Shown here in pieces: positions 7,191-16,446 of a DNA stretch of 20,745 nucleotides. This DNA comes from Phycisphaerae bacterium (lineage in GTDB: Bacteria; Planctomycetota; Phycisphaerae; UBA1845), in contig BQJS01000075.1 in NCBI GenBank assembly GCA_021604825.1, forward strand, positions 1 through 20,745. Direction: 5' to 3'. A program made the translations under genes and the position numbers. A model generated the notes under the pieces. That model was not told the DNA's origin. It saw only the letters and a list, made by a program, of their open reading frames with translations, and searched no databases. The number at the start of each line of letters is the position of its first letter. Position 1 is the first letter of the stretch.

Positions 7191-9128
7191 ATGTCGCATC
7201 AATCCGAACTCATCAGCACTGATATCGACGCCTACCTCGCCCAGCACGAGCGTAAAGAACTTCTGCGCCTGCTCACCTGCGGAAGCGTCGATGACGGTAA
7301 GAGTACGTTGATCGGCCGCTTGCTCCACGACTCGAAGATGATCTACGAAGATCAACTCGAATCGATCAAAGCCGATAGCGTCAAATCCGGAACCACCGGC
7401 GAAGAAGTGGATCTCGCCCTGCTCGTTGACGGCCTGCAAGCCGAACGCGAACAAGGCATCACCATCGACGTCGCCTACCGTTACTTTTCAACATCGCGGC
7501 GTAAGTTCATCATCGCCGACACACCAGGCCACGAGCAATACACTCGCAACATGGTGACCGGTGCATCGACGTGCGATCTAGCGATCATCCTGATCGATGC
7601 CCGACACGGCGTCGTCACGCAAACGCGCCGTCACAGCTTCATTGCAGCCCTATTGGGAATCAAACATATCCTCGTCGCCGTAAACAAGATGGACTTGGTG
7701 GACTATCGCGAGGACGTTTTCGACTCGATCAGAAGTGACTATCGAAGCTTTTCGGCCAACTTGAGCATCAAGGACGTTCAATACCTACCGATTTCGGCGC
7801 TATGTGGCGACAACGTCGTCGACGCCAGCGAAAACATGCCGTGGTTCCGGGGCAGCACGTTGATGCACTACCTCGAAAACGTCCACATCGCAGCCGACCA
7901 GAACCTGGCAGAACTCCGTTTCCCCGTGCAATACGTCAATCGCCCGACGCACGATTTCCGTGGGTATTGCGGTACGATCGCCTCAGGCACAATCCGACCG
8001 GGAGATGAGGTAACCGTCTTACCTTCGCGCACCCCAAGCACGGTCAAGAATATCGTCACCAGCGACGGCGAAATCGAAGAAGCCTTCGCACAGATGGCCG
8101 TCACCATCACGCTGACCGATGAAGTCGATGCCAGTCGCGGCGATATGATTGTGGGCACGGACAATCTGCCCAAGACCGATCAGAAATTTGAGGCCATGCT
8201 CGTTTGGATGGCCGAAGAGCCAATGGTTCCGGGCAAGCAATACGTCGTCAAACACACCAGCAAGAAAACGTTTGGCACCGTCTCGACTCTGCTCTATCGC
8301 GTGGACGTCAACTCGCTCGAAAGAGAAGCAGCCCCAACGCTATCGCTCAACGAGATTGGCCGATGCAAACTCACGTTGACCCAGCCGATCATGCACGACG
8401 ACTATCAACGCAACCGAGCCACGGGAGCGTTTATCCTCATCGATCGTGTGACCAACGGAACGGTTGGGGCTGGCATGATCGTCGAACAGCGGGCCGGCGA
8501 CTCGCGCGCCGACCACTGGGACACCGAACCCGCCAGCGACAAACTCGCCACGTCCGCCAGTTTCGTAACGCCCGACGAACGCACCGCACGCTATGGACAA
8601 AAAGCCGTCACGGTCCTGCTTACTGGGCTGACGGGTGCGGGCAAGACCACGACCGCCTACGCACTCGAACGGCGTCTGTTTGAATTGGGTCGGGCGTGTA
8701 CCGTGCTGGACGGTCAGAACATGCGCAAGGGCATCAGCAAAGATCTCGGGTTCTCAGCCGACGAGCGTTCCGAAAACCTCCGTCGCAGCGCCGAAGTCGC
8801 CAAGCTGATCAACGATGCCGGGTTGATCGCCATATGCGCGTTCGTCGCCCCCAACAAAATCGCCCGCCGCCGCGCTCGCGAAGTCATCGGAAGCGATCGA
8901 TTCGTAGTCGTCCATCTGTCAGCCCCCATCGAAGTATGCCGCGAGCGCGACCAGGAGGGCCTATACGCCCTAGCCGACTCCGGTCAAGTCGCCAACTTCC
9001 CAGGCGTCAGCTATTCCTACGAAGCCCCTGAAAAAGCGCAGCTGGTCCTCCCCACCCACGAAATCTCAGTCACCGAAGCAGTAGACCGCATCATCGCCCT
9101 GCTCGACAAGCGCGAAATCATTACCTAG
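7191..9128 (+). CDS. cysNC: bifunctional CysN-CysC: sulfate adenylyltransferase GTPase subunit fused to APS kinase
   Basis: 645 aa. Residues 1 to about 440 are CysN, an EF-Tu-like GTPase that powers CysD: G1 GSVDDGKST (31-39), G3 DTPGH (110-114), G4 NKMD (165-168), SAL (202-204), then beta-barrel domains. Residues about 470-645 are CysC, APS kinase, which phosphorylates APS to PAPS: P-loop GLTGAGKTT (479-487), [10 protein letters not shown] (506-515), [16 protein letters not shown] (531-546). This NodQ/CysNC layout is known in many bacteria and lets APS pass directly between active sites. Oddities in the kinase part: the common DGDN motif is DGQN, KGLY is EGLY, and dPYE is YSYE. These may mark a subfamily and do not prove loss of activity. 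ATG 7191 lies 15 nt after cysD. No clear ribosome site is visible, so translation may be coupled. Confidence 0.95.
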   Translation: MSHQSELISTDIDAYLAQHERKELLRLLTCGSVDDGKSTLIGRLLHDSKMIYEDQLESIKADSVKSGTTGEEVDLALLVDGLQAEREQGITIDVAYRYFSTSRRKFIIADTPGHEQYTRNMVTGASTCDLAIILIDARHGVVTQTRRHSFIAALLGIKHILVAVNKMDLVDYREDVFDSIRSDYRSFSANLSIKDVQYLPISALCGDNVVDASENMPWFRGSTLMHYLENVHIAADQNLAELRFPVQYVNRPTHDFRGYCGTIASGTIRPGDEVTVLPSRTPSTVKNIVTSDGEIEEAFAQMAVTITLTDEVDASRGDMIVGTDNLPKTDQKFEAMLVWMAEEPMVPGKQYVVKHTSKKTFGTVSTLLYRVDVNSLEREAAPTLSLNEIGRCKLTLTQPIMHDDYQRNRATGAFILIDRVTNGTVGAGMIVEQRAGDSRADHWDTEPASDKLATSASFVTPDERTARYGQKAVTVLLTGLTGAGKTTTAYALERRLFELGRACTVLDGQNMRKGISKDLGFSADERSENLRRSAEVAKLINDAGLIAICAFVAPNKIARRRAREVIGSDRFVVVHLSAPIEVCRERDQEGLYALADSGQVANFPGVSYSYEAPEKAQLVLPTHEISVTEAVDRIIALLDKREIIT

Positions 9129-9428
9129 CGTGCCTTAAGCTCAATCGTAACGATGCGCCAATGCCGTCATTCCCGCGCACGCGGGAATCCAGAGTAAAGC
9201 GAAGTCGGTTCTGGTGAATTCTGAATCCCCATGCTGCGAAGTGATGACAAAAAGAACGCTACGCTTTGATTGAAATCGCCATAAACGCCCAATCTCAAGC
9301 CCCCGGCCAGACGATTGACATGAGGCTGACGGACAAGACACACTGTCACCGATCCGTCCCATCGAAAAGACACCATCGCCCCATCCGCATCGACCCGCTC
9401 TTGATAGCGAATAAAATTCTCTGCCCGC
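9129..9428 (+). other. intergenic region between cysNC and tetR
   Basis: No gene is supported here. It contains the interspersed palindrome at 9163-9193; apart from that I see nothing recognisable until the tetR promoter at 9429. There is no T-tailed hairpin directly after the cysNC stop. Confidence 0.5.
9163..9193 (+). repeat. dRS3-like interspersed palindrome
   Basis: ATTCCCGCG-CA-CGCGGGAAT is a perfect 9-bp inverted repeat (9169-9188) set in the context GTCATTCCCGCG...GGGAATCCAG. This ATTCCC(N8)GGGAAT design is that of the Neisseria dRS3 repeat and related REP-like elements in many genomes. The reverse frame spells WIPACAGMT, a string often met in spurious gene calls over this repeat. Only one copy lies in the window. 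It could fold as an RNA hairpin at the end of the cys transcript. Confidence 0.6.
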
Positions 9429-9456
9429 TTGACTTTTACCGATCGTTCGGTATAAT
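9429..9456 (+). promoter_or_regulatory. sigma-70 type promoter of tetR
   Basis: TTGACT (9429-9434), 16-nt spacer, TATAAT (9451-9456), close to consensus. Start of transcription would fall at about 9463, almost at the ribosome site GGAG (9463-9466), giving a very short leader before ATG 9472. Confidence 0.8.
9437..9452 (+). promoter_or_regulatory. TetR-family operator 1 (autoregulation)
   Basis: TACCGATCGTTCGGTA: 6-bp arms TACCGA/TCGGTA around TCGT. It fills the spacer between the -35 and -10 boxes and takes in the first bases of the -10, so a bound dimer would block RNA polymerase. The 14-bp core differs by one base from the operator at 10156-10169, the only other copy I found. The match and the position identify it as the likely binding site of the adjacent TetR protein. 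Confidence 0.75.
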
Positions 9457-9471
9457 AGCTTTGGAGACACA

Positions 9472-10038
9472 ATGATGGCACACGCGAAAGTCAGCGATGA
9501 GAAGTTGTTCGACGGACTGATTACGGTCTTTCGGACTCACGGGTTTGAAGGCGCAACCATGTCCAAACTCGTCGAAGCAACTGGGCTTGAGCGTGCGAGC
9601 CTGTACCACCGCTTCCCTGGTGGAAAGACAGAGATGGCCTGCGCGGTCTTGGAGCAAGCGGGCCAGCGATTCAATGCAACGATTCTGGCACCGTTGGCTG
9701 AACCCGGAGATCCGGCCACCCGGATTGCGAAAATGGCCAAACGAACGAAGGAATTCTACGACGGAGGACGCTTGTCGTGCCTCATCGATACGATGTCGGT
9801 TGGCGGTGAGAAGGAAGAGATCAAGCGATGCGTCGCACAAACGTTTAAAGCGTGGTTCGATGCGCTGTACAAGATCTCGATGGAGGCTGGCATAGGTGCC
9901 AAAGAGGCCAAGCAACGGGCTGAGGACGCCATGACGAGCATTCAAGGGGCGCTCGTAATGAACCGCGCATTGAATCTGACCCGCCCTTTCGCCCGGGTTA
10001 TGGAAGATCTGCCAAGAATGCTGACACAAAAACGATAA
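9472..10038 (+). CDS. TetR/AcrR-family transcriptional repressor
   Basis: 188 aa, typical length for the family. N-terminal helix-turn-helix domain at about 8-55: LFDGLITVFRTHGFEGATMS then LVEATGLERASLYHRFPGGK, the recognition-helix region with SLYHRFPGGK. The C-terminal ligand/dimer domain (about 60-188) is all helical in appearance; three cysteines (57, 103, 120) could be redox or electrophile sensors, which is inference. GGAG at 9463-9466 serves ATG 9472 (or the adjacent ATG 9475, same frame). It is flanked by two matching palindromes: one in its own promoter, one before the following DsrE-like gene. It therefore most likely represses itself and the two downstream genes. The ligand is unknown. 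Confidence 0.92.
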   Translation: MMAHAKVSDEKLFDGLITVFRTHGFEGATMSKLVEATGLERASLYHRFPGGKTEMACAVLEQAGQRFNATILAPLAEPGDPATRIAKMAKRTKEFYDGGRLSCLIDTMSVGGEKEEIKRCVAQTFKAWFDALYKISMEAGIGAKEAKQRAEDAMTSIQGALVMNRALNLTRPFARVMEDLPRMLTQKR

Positions 10039-10113
10039 CGTTACGTCATCGTCTGTGTGGAGAACAGGGAAACGAAAAGTTAGAGAAAGTCAGACGTGTA
10101 AGCGTATTGTTCC

Positions 10114-10141
10114 GGCGCGATTATAGCTCGCGCCTTTTATT
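10114..10141 (+). terminator. intrinsic terminator after tetR
   Basis: Perfect 7-bp stem GGCGCGA/TCGCGCC with a 7-nt loop, followed by TTTTATT, about 75 bp past the tetR stop codon. It implies that the downstream DsrE-like gene has its own promoter between here and 10203. Confidence 0.75.
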
Positions 10142-10154
10142 GCCCCGCGGTCTT

Positions 10155-10170
10155 TACCGAACGTTCGGTT
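10155..10170 (+). promoter_or_regulatory. TetR-family operator 2, before the DsrE-like gene
   Basis: ACCGAACGTTCGGT (10156-10169) is a perfect 14-bp palindrome, 13 of 14 bases identical to the operator in the tetR promoter. It lies between the tetR terminator and the start of the DsrE-like gene, 33 bp before its ATG. No convincing -35/-10 pair is visible next to it, so the exact promoter is undefined. Confidence 0.75.
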
Positions 10171-10202
10171 TCTTTGATCGCCAAACCCTAAGGAGTCACA
10201 TT

Positions 10203-10577
10203 ATGAAAGCAGCCATCCTCGTACTCGCCGACCCCAAGAGCGGTTCTGATGAAGCCAACGCCCGCGTCTTCAACGCCCTTGCCTCCGCCTACGACTTCAA
10301 GCAGCGCGGCAGCGACGTCAAGATCCTATTTCAAGGGGCCGGTACGCGCTGGCCCAGCGTCCTCGCCAACAAGGAACACCCGTCGCACGACTTGTACGAG
10401 CAAGTCAAAGACAAGGTGGACGGTGTCTCATGCGGATGCGCCGACGCATTTGGCGTCAGCGAAGAAGCCAAGGCATGCGGGTTGGAATTGAAGACCGATC
10501 TCGCCGTTCCGGGGACTTCCGGATTGGCCAGCGTCGGAGGTCTTGTGGAAGACGGATACAACGTCCTGAGTTTTTAG
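10203..10577 (+). CDS. DsrE-family protein
   Basis: 124 aa, cytosolic, no signal peptide or membrane segment. The fold pattern fits the DsrE/DsrF-like family: a first strand (KAAILVLADP, 2-11), a helix rich in Asn/Ala (ANARVFNALASAYDFKQRG), a second strand (VKILFQGAGTRW, 39-50), then a Cys motif GVSCGCADAFG (Cys77, Cys79) and Cys92. Members of this family take part in sulfur transfer or bind small ligands; the substrate here is unknown. The frame continues upstream, but AAGGAG at 10190-10195 lies 7 nt before ATG 10203, and operator 2 would otherwise be inside the gene. It is followed, after a strong hairpin, by the PNPOx-like gene; both are probably controlled by the upstream TetR protein. 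Confidence 0.8.
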   Translation: MKAAILVLADPKSGSDEANARVFNALASAYDFKQRGSDVKILFQGAGTRWPSVLANKEHPSHDLYEQVKDKVDGVSCGCADAFGVSEEAKACGLELKTDLAVPGTSGLASVGGLVEDGYNVLSF

Positions 10578-10586
10578 GTCACGTGC

Positions 10587-10625
10587 GACGCCGGGCTGGC
10601 GCTGATCCGCGAGCAGCCCGGCGTC
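10587..10625 (+). promoter_or_regulatory. strong intercistronic hairpin
   Basis: A perfect 12-bp stem GACGCCGGGCTG/CAGCCCGGCGTC with a 15-nt loop lies in the 81-bp gap between the DsrE-like and PNPOx-like genes. It is followed by GGCTCTTTGG, too poor in T for a good terminator. It may protect the upstream message from 3' decay or partially terminate, giving the two genes different levels. Confidence 0.6.
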
Positions 10626-10658
10626 GGCTCTTTGGATTGTATCATTGGAGGGATCACC

Positions 10659-11264
10659 ATGTCTCAACCGGTAAGCGATATTGCATTCTCACCGTCAGTC
10701 AAATCCGTACAGGAAAAGTTGGGGTCGCGCAAGAGCTACGCGCGCATGGAGCAGATGGCGGGCTGGAATGGCACCATCACATCACCGGCAGCAGCGTTCA
10801 TCGCCGAGACCGACATGTTCTTTCTCGCAACAGTCAACGCAGAGAATCAGCCCTACGTACAACGGCGCGGTGGCCCCAAGGGATTCTTGAAAGTCCTGAA
10901 CGAAAACACGCTCGGATTCGCCGACTACAGCGGCAACCGCCAGTACATCAGCGTTGGCAATCTGGACGATAATCCGAAGGCGTGCATCTACATGATGAAT
11001 TTCGTTGACGGTCAACGAATCAAAATCTGGGGACGGGCCGAAATAGTCGAAGCAGACGACACGCTGCGCCAAAAACTGGTCGATCCTGATTATGGAGCAA
11101 AAGTCGAACGATGTGTGCTTTTCCATGTGGAAGCATGGGACGCCAATTGCAAGAAATACAGCACGCCCCGCTTCACCCAGGAAGAAATTCAACCGATCGT
11201 TCAACCGCTGCGCAATAGGATCGCGGCACTGGAGGCGGAAGTTGAGCGATTGCGGAATTCCTGA
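10659..11264 (+). CDS. pyridoxamine 5'-phosphate oxidase-like flavoprotein
   Basis: 201 aa, cytosolic. Residues about 40-170 form a PNPOx-like split-barrel, a fold that usually binds FMN or another flavin: FIAETDMFFLATVNAENQPY (47-66), the turn QRRGGPKGF (68-76), LGFADYSGNRQYISVGNL (85-102), and RIKIWGRAEIV (120-130). The C-terminus (about 175-201) is a short amphipathic coiled coil (LRNRIAALEAEVERLRN). GGAGG at 10647-10652 sets the start at ATG 10659. Relatives are annotated only as 'pyridoxamine 5'-phosphate oxidase family protein'; true PdxH activity is not implied, since the PdxH C-terminal signature is absent. Its place behind a TetR gene and a DsrE-like gene suggests a stress or detoxification role, which is inference. 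A weak hairpin (CACCC/GGGTG, 11289-11305) followed by CGATTTTG may end the transcript. Confidence 0.85.
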   Translation: MSQPVSDIAFSPSVKSVQEKLGSRKSYARMEQMAGWNGTITSPAAAFIAETDMFFLATVNAENQPYVQRRGGPKGFLKVLNENTLGFADYSGNRQYISVGNLDDNPKACIYMMNFVDGQRIKIWGRAEIVEADDTLRQKLVDPDYGAKVERCVLFHVEAWDANCKKYSTPRFTQEEIQPIVQPLRNRIAALEAEVERLRNS

Positions 11265-11390
11265 TATCGGCGAGTAGCAGGAGAAGTTCACCCTTCAGTG
11301 GGGTGCGATTTTGACGATGCATGGTAGCCGATTTGGAATCTTGTCATCCAAAAGGAATCGCTCTTCGTCAATGGTGATAGCGCGTAGGAG

Positions 11391-12395
11391 ATGCAGGTCC
11401 AAATGGGGCGAGCTATGGTTTCTGAGAGTCACCGGACGACAGATCTTCGACGCTGGCGTCGATCGCGTGGATTCACTTTGGTCGAATTGCTCGTGGTCAT
11501 TTCGATCATTGGGATTCTTGTGGCGATATTGATCCCGGCGCTTTCTAAGGCCCGTAAGCAGGCTGGCGGGGTGGTTTGTCAGTCTAATGTTCGGTCGCTT
11601 ATGTCCGGCATGAATGTGTATGTGGCTGATCAGGGGGCGTTTCCGGGTACACATAGCCTGTTCTTCTTTCAATCGCTCTTTGACCAATCCTGGCCACGAA
11701 TCAGCGGAGTGACTTGGGACGGAGCGCGGGACAGGCTCAATGACAGCCTCAGCTACACCCTGCCTTACACCAAGCCATTCCACCTCGATCCGCAATTTGC
11801 AGCCGACGTTCCGACCAAGGGCACGCTCTTTCCATACGTCAAAGACGAACGCGTTTACGTCTGCCCCACCGATCGGCCCGGCGTCGCGACGGATACGCCT
11901 GCGGGTGGTGGTGGAAACGGGCGGCTGAGCTATGGCTTCAACGCATACATTGGGTTTCGCTCGCCCAACAGCCTGCGGAGCTTTCGGTTTGTCGCCGATT
12001 CGCTCGACAACAAGCTCCCGGGCGGAGAGGAAACGCGATCGTTCCAGGCGGGCCAAGTCGTTCATTACTCGCCCTCGAAGTTTATAACGTTCGTCGAGGA
12101 ACATCCGCAAGCCAACCTCAACGCCGATTGGCCCGACGGCAACTTCAACGGTCTTGACCGCATCGCCACGCGCCACCAATTGCAACCCGGTTCGAATGAG
12201 GACGGTCCAAAAGGCCGCACGAGCATCGCGTATTTGGATGGGCACGCGGAAGCGCCACTCTACCCGGCGAAGACCATGGGGCGCGAGTTGTTTGCCGAAT
12301 TCGGTCAGCCGTATGTTTGGCGCGATGGTGGCGGCCCGGACAGGACCAACATGACTGCGTTTCTAAAAGAGATACCGGGCAATTGTCCGTGGTAA
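11391..12395 (+). CDS. prepilin-type N-terminal cleavage/methylation domain protein, planctomycete type
   Basis: 334 aa from ATG 11391. The type IV prepilin/pseudopilin signal RGFTLVELLVVISIIGI lies at 26-42: peptidase cleavage after Gly27, Phe28 as the methylated residue, Glu32 at +5, then a hydrophobic helix to about 50. The large C-terminal globular part ends with SIAYLDGHAEAP (278-289), the DGH element typical of the many pseudopilin-like proteins in planctomycetes. CPTDRPG near the middle is also typical. It would be exported and kept at the inner membrane/cell envelope; the partner machinery is not in the window. The start is uncertain: ATG at 11391 abuts GGAG, while ATG 11403 lies 12 nt after it and ATG 11415 has GGGCGAG upstream; all keep the full signal. 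A long open frame on the opposite strand is a shadow. Confidence 0.88.
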   Translation: MQVQMGRAMVSESHRTTDLRRWRRSRGFTLVELLVVISIIGILVAILIPALSKARKQAGGVVCQSNVRSLMSGMNVYVADQGAFPGTHSLFFFQSLFDQSWPRISGVTWDGARDRLNDSLSYTLPYTKPFHLDPQFAADVPTKGTLFPYVKDERVYVCPTDRPGVATDTPAGGGGNGRLSYGFNAYIGFRSPNSLRSFRFVADSLDNKLPGGEETRSFQAGQVVHYSPSKFITFVEEHPQANLNADWPDGNFNGLDRIATRHQLQPGSNEDGPKGRTSIAYLDGHAEAPLYPAKTMGRELFAEFGQPYVWRDGGGPDRTNMTAFLKEIPGNCPW

Positions 12396-12443
12396 AGGGC
12401 GAGCGCGGGATGCTAAGTTAGAGAGCAATCGAAATGGGTGTGG

Positions 12444-12836
12444 TCAGTCTTCGTCATCCGCCGAAGGCGACATTGCCGCGCCGTAGATTTCGGCCATCTC
12501 GTCCATGCAGCATTGATTGGATACGATGAAGTAGCCCACCGGTCGGTTGAACATCGACGCGAATGCACACATGATCGTCATGATGGCGTGAACAGCCCAG
12601 GCGACGACGATCGGCCCCTTCATGTTGACCACCAATCCGAGCACCAGCAAAAACGCAACCGGTGCAAACATCGCCAACGACCAAATGGTATTGCCCTTGA
12701 TCCAGAACCGCACGTATGGCGAGAACCACATTTTTGTCCGGCGGGTGATCATCCCGGGCACAAAATATAGGAACAGTGAGGCGAGTTGGATAATGGTCGT
12801 CTGAATCTTTTCTGTATCGGTCGGTACATAAGTCAT
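12444..12836 (-). CDS. small integral membrane protein, DUF4870/Tic20-like pattern
   Basis: 130 aa. Three hydrophobic segments at about 15-30 (IIQLASLFLYFVPGMI), 51-70 (IWSLAMFAPVAFLLVLGLVV) and 74-96. Between the first two, SPYVRFWIKGNTIWSL resembles the pattern of DUF4870/Tic20-like proteins, in which a conserved 'PFVRFHARQA' loop precedes the second helix; this is a resemblance by eye. The C-terminal tail is acidic (SADDED) and has a Cys pair at 109-110. ATG 12836 is preceded by GGGGCCGAG; a longer TTG start (12851) is less likely. It is convergent with the prepilin gene, with 48 bp between them. Function unknown. Confidence 0.65.
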   Translation of the reverse strand: MTYVPTDTEKIQTTIIQLASLFLYFVPGMITRRTKMWFSPYVRFWIKGNTIWSLAMFAPVAFLLVLGLVVNMKGPIVVAWAVHAIMTIMCAFASMFNRPVGYFIVSNQCCMDEMAEIYGAAMSPSADDED

Positions 12837-12981
12837 GTTTCTCGGCCCCAAAACTCAGTTCGACGTATACGACCCGGATGCCAACCACACCCAACGTTTC
12901 CAACTATCATTGGAAATGCCGACAGACTTCAAGTGCGACTTGTGGCCCAGTTGTATTCAACTCTGCTGACGCATTGGCACG

Positions 12982-13935
12982 TCAGCCATTCGGTCCAGAC
13001 ATGATTTGACTACACGCAGCGAGATCTTCAACTTGTACAAATTCGTCGCCCACAACGTTGCACGGGCCACACGATCCGCCTGCTGCCCCGATACATGATA
13101 GGCAATCCATGTAGTCGGTGATATCGACGTCGCCGTCAAAATCTACGTCTCCATCTCCAAATGGTAAACACTCGCCCAATCCGCTGCAATATTCATCTTG
13201 GTCACATTCGGTATTATCTTTGCAACCGTCCAACCCAATGACTCGCACCTTGTCCACGGCGGCTTCCAAAACGGTACCGGATCCTACCGGAGGGCCATCA
13301 CTCGCCCCAAACCTGACCTGAACGGTGGACGTCAGCCCAATCGCATCTTCCAACAAAACGCTGTTGAACATCCATGAGTTCTCGCGGGCCGAATCGTCAA
13401 GGTAATCCAATTCGACCCATGCGGAGGTTTCCGAGTCGCGTGCCTGAACCACGAAGTAATCGCCAGTATTTCCATTGAGGCCCAAGATGTAATACCAGCG
13501 CATATATTCGAGTCGCACGCTGGAAAACCCAGACAAATCAAGTACCGGTGAAACCAAGTACACGATGCCATCGTCTACGTCATGAAACCCGGGGTTGCCC
13601 ACCGTGTTTTGTGCCGTGAACGCACACGAAGTGCTTTCAAATCCTGTTTCAGGTTGTGCGGGTTCGCCCTCAAGAAACGTGCCAACCGGATCTCCGAACT
13701 CCCAAGTTCCATTCGCAGCTGTATCGTCTGCACCACCGACGATCCAACCGTTGGTGTTTCCGTCTTCAAATCCATCCTCGAATATGACAACTTCTGCATT
13801 GACGGTCGACACCAATGCCAGCAAGACCACGAGCAGAAAAACGCAAGCGCACCTTATGTAATGTTGGGTAAGGAGTGCAGATGATTGCTCGCCTCGACCG
13901 AGGCGACGAATCGATGGATAGATCGCTACGAACAT
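12982..13935 (-). CDS. secreted protein with Cys-rich motif and dockerin-like C-terminus
   Basis: 317 aa from ATG 13935. Hydrophobic core CVFLLVVLLALVSTVNA at 31-47 with likely cleavage after VNA marks export. The mature part begins with an 'FEDGFEDGNTNGW' segment and continues as a beta-rich domain resembling the MAM/concanavalin-like attachment modules of secreted bacterial proteins (inference). Near the end come a CKDNTECDQDEYC motif and an acidic repeat GDGDVDFDGDVDITDYMDC, like half of a calcium-binding dockerin loop, a common tail on planctomycete exported proteins. The n-region before the hydrophobic core is long (about 28 aa) and no good ribosome site is seen; ATG 14001 is an alternative start. 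A 7-bp hairpin GCTGACG/CGTCAGC (12965-12986) overlaps the stop codon. It follows thiC on the same strand. Function unknown. Confidence 0.72.
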   Translation of the reverse strand: MFVAIYPSIRRLGRGEQSSALLTQHYIRCACVFLLVVLLALVSTVNAEVVIFEDGFEDGNTNGWIVGGADDTAANGTWEFGDPVGTFLEGEPAQPETGFESTSCAFTAQNTVGNPGFHDVDDGIVYLVSPVLDLSGFSSVRLEYMRWYYILGLNGNTGDYFVVQARDSETSAWVELDYLDDSARENSWMFNSVLLEDAIGLTSTVQVRFGASDGPPVGSGTVLEAAVDKVRVIGLDGCKDNTECDQDEYCSGLGECLPFGDGDVDFDGDVDITDYMDCLSCIGAAGGSCGPCNVVGDEFVQVEDLAACSQIMSGPNG

Positions 13936-14073
13936 AGCTACCAAGTTGACTGTGCTTTGGTGCGACTGACCGCGCGTATGCTGCCTGGAAAACCGGGCCA
14001 TTCCAACCCAGAGCATAGCCAAGCCAGCGATTGGATTCAAACTCCGTTGCCCACAGCCATCCAAACGCGCGAA

Positions 14074-16017
<1,944 letters not shown>

Positions 16018-16075
16018 TCAGGCGATCGACCACATGGCAGCATCTGGGAATTCGAAGGCGTGGACCGTGTTCGCA

Positions 16076-16181
16076 TTCCCTACGCAGTGCCGCGCGTAAC
16101 TCGGCGCCTGATCAGGTTCGAAGGGTGAGAGATTGCGTCCGTCGATCTCATTCTCAGGTCAGCCGCGTACCGACCACCCCC
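16076..16181 (-). ncRNA. TPP (thi-box) riboswitch
   Basis: On the minus strand the conserved parts appear in order: GGGGGTGG (16181-16174), CTGAGA (16157-16152), ACCC at 16126 followed by TTCGAACCTGATCAGG (down to 16107), and GCGTAGGGAA (16085-16076), which closes the aptamer. This is the thi-box aptamer that binds thiamine pyrophosphate, about 115 nt before thiC, its classic target. A TTGACG (16245-16240) 17 nt before TTGCCT (16222-16217) is a weak candidate promoter at the right distance upstream. No U-tailed terminator follows, so translational control is more likely. Confidence 0.95.
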
Positions 16182-16342
16182 AGCGATGTGTCCACTGTAA
16201 GACCGACCCAACAAATAGGCAAGCGAGCGGATTAGTCATCGTCAATAATCGATTGACCGAGCGGTGGCCGGCTGTCATACTACAAGGCAGAAAACACGTT
16301 CGGAGCGTGATCGGTCTTGCCACGAAAAGGATCGCCCACAAT

Positions 16343-16393
16343 ACGATTGAAGAGACCAAACGATTAAAGAGACCAGACGATTAAAGAGACTAG
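16343..16393 (+). repeat. three tandem 17-bp direct repeats
   Basis: Copies: ACGATTGAAGAGACCAA (16343-16359), ACGATTAAAGAGACCAG (16360-16376), ACGATTAAAGAGACTAG (16377-16393). They touch without spacers and differ at one to three positions. They lie in the divergent region between the thiC riboswitch and the zinc-ribbon gene, about 54 bp before that gene's ATG, followed by a CATGCC-GAT-GGCATG palindrome (16402-16416). They may be regulator binding sites or simple slippage. The rest of 16182-16446 shows nothing else clear. Confidence 0.9.
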
Positions 16394-16446
16394 TTTAGTA
16401 ACATGCCGATGGCATGATCGACCCCTCAGGCCCGCTGGAGCCCACC

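Noticed and set aside
9141..9470. 109-codon minus-strand frame containing WIPACAGMT
   Set aside because: That string is the translation of the interspersed palindrome, a common source of false genes; it also overlaps the tetR promoter.
11295..12245. Long open frame (316 codons) on the minus strand opposite the prepilin-like gene
   Set aside because: The plus strand carries the GFTLVELL prepilin signal and DGH end; the minus frame has no recognisable domain and is rich in Arg/Pro, as expected for a shadow.
14064..14064. TTG start giving a 360-residue form of the dockerin-tailed protein
   Set aside because: It would place about 70 residues before the signal peptide core; later ATG starts give a more normal export signal.
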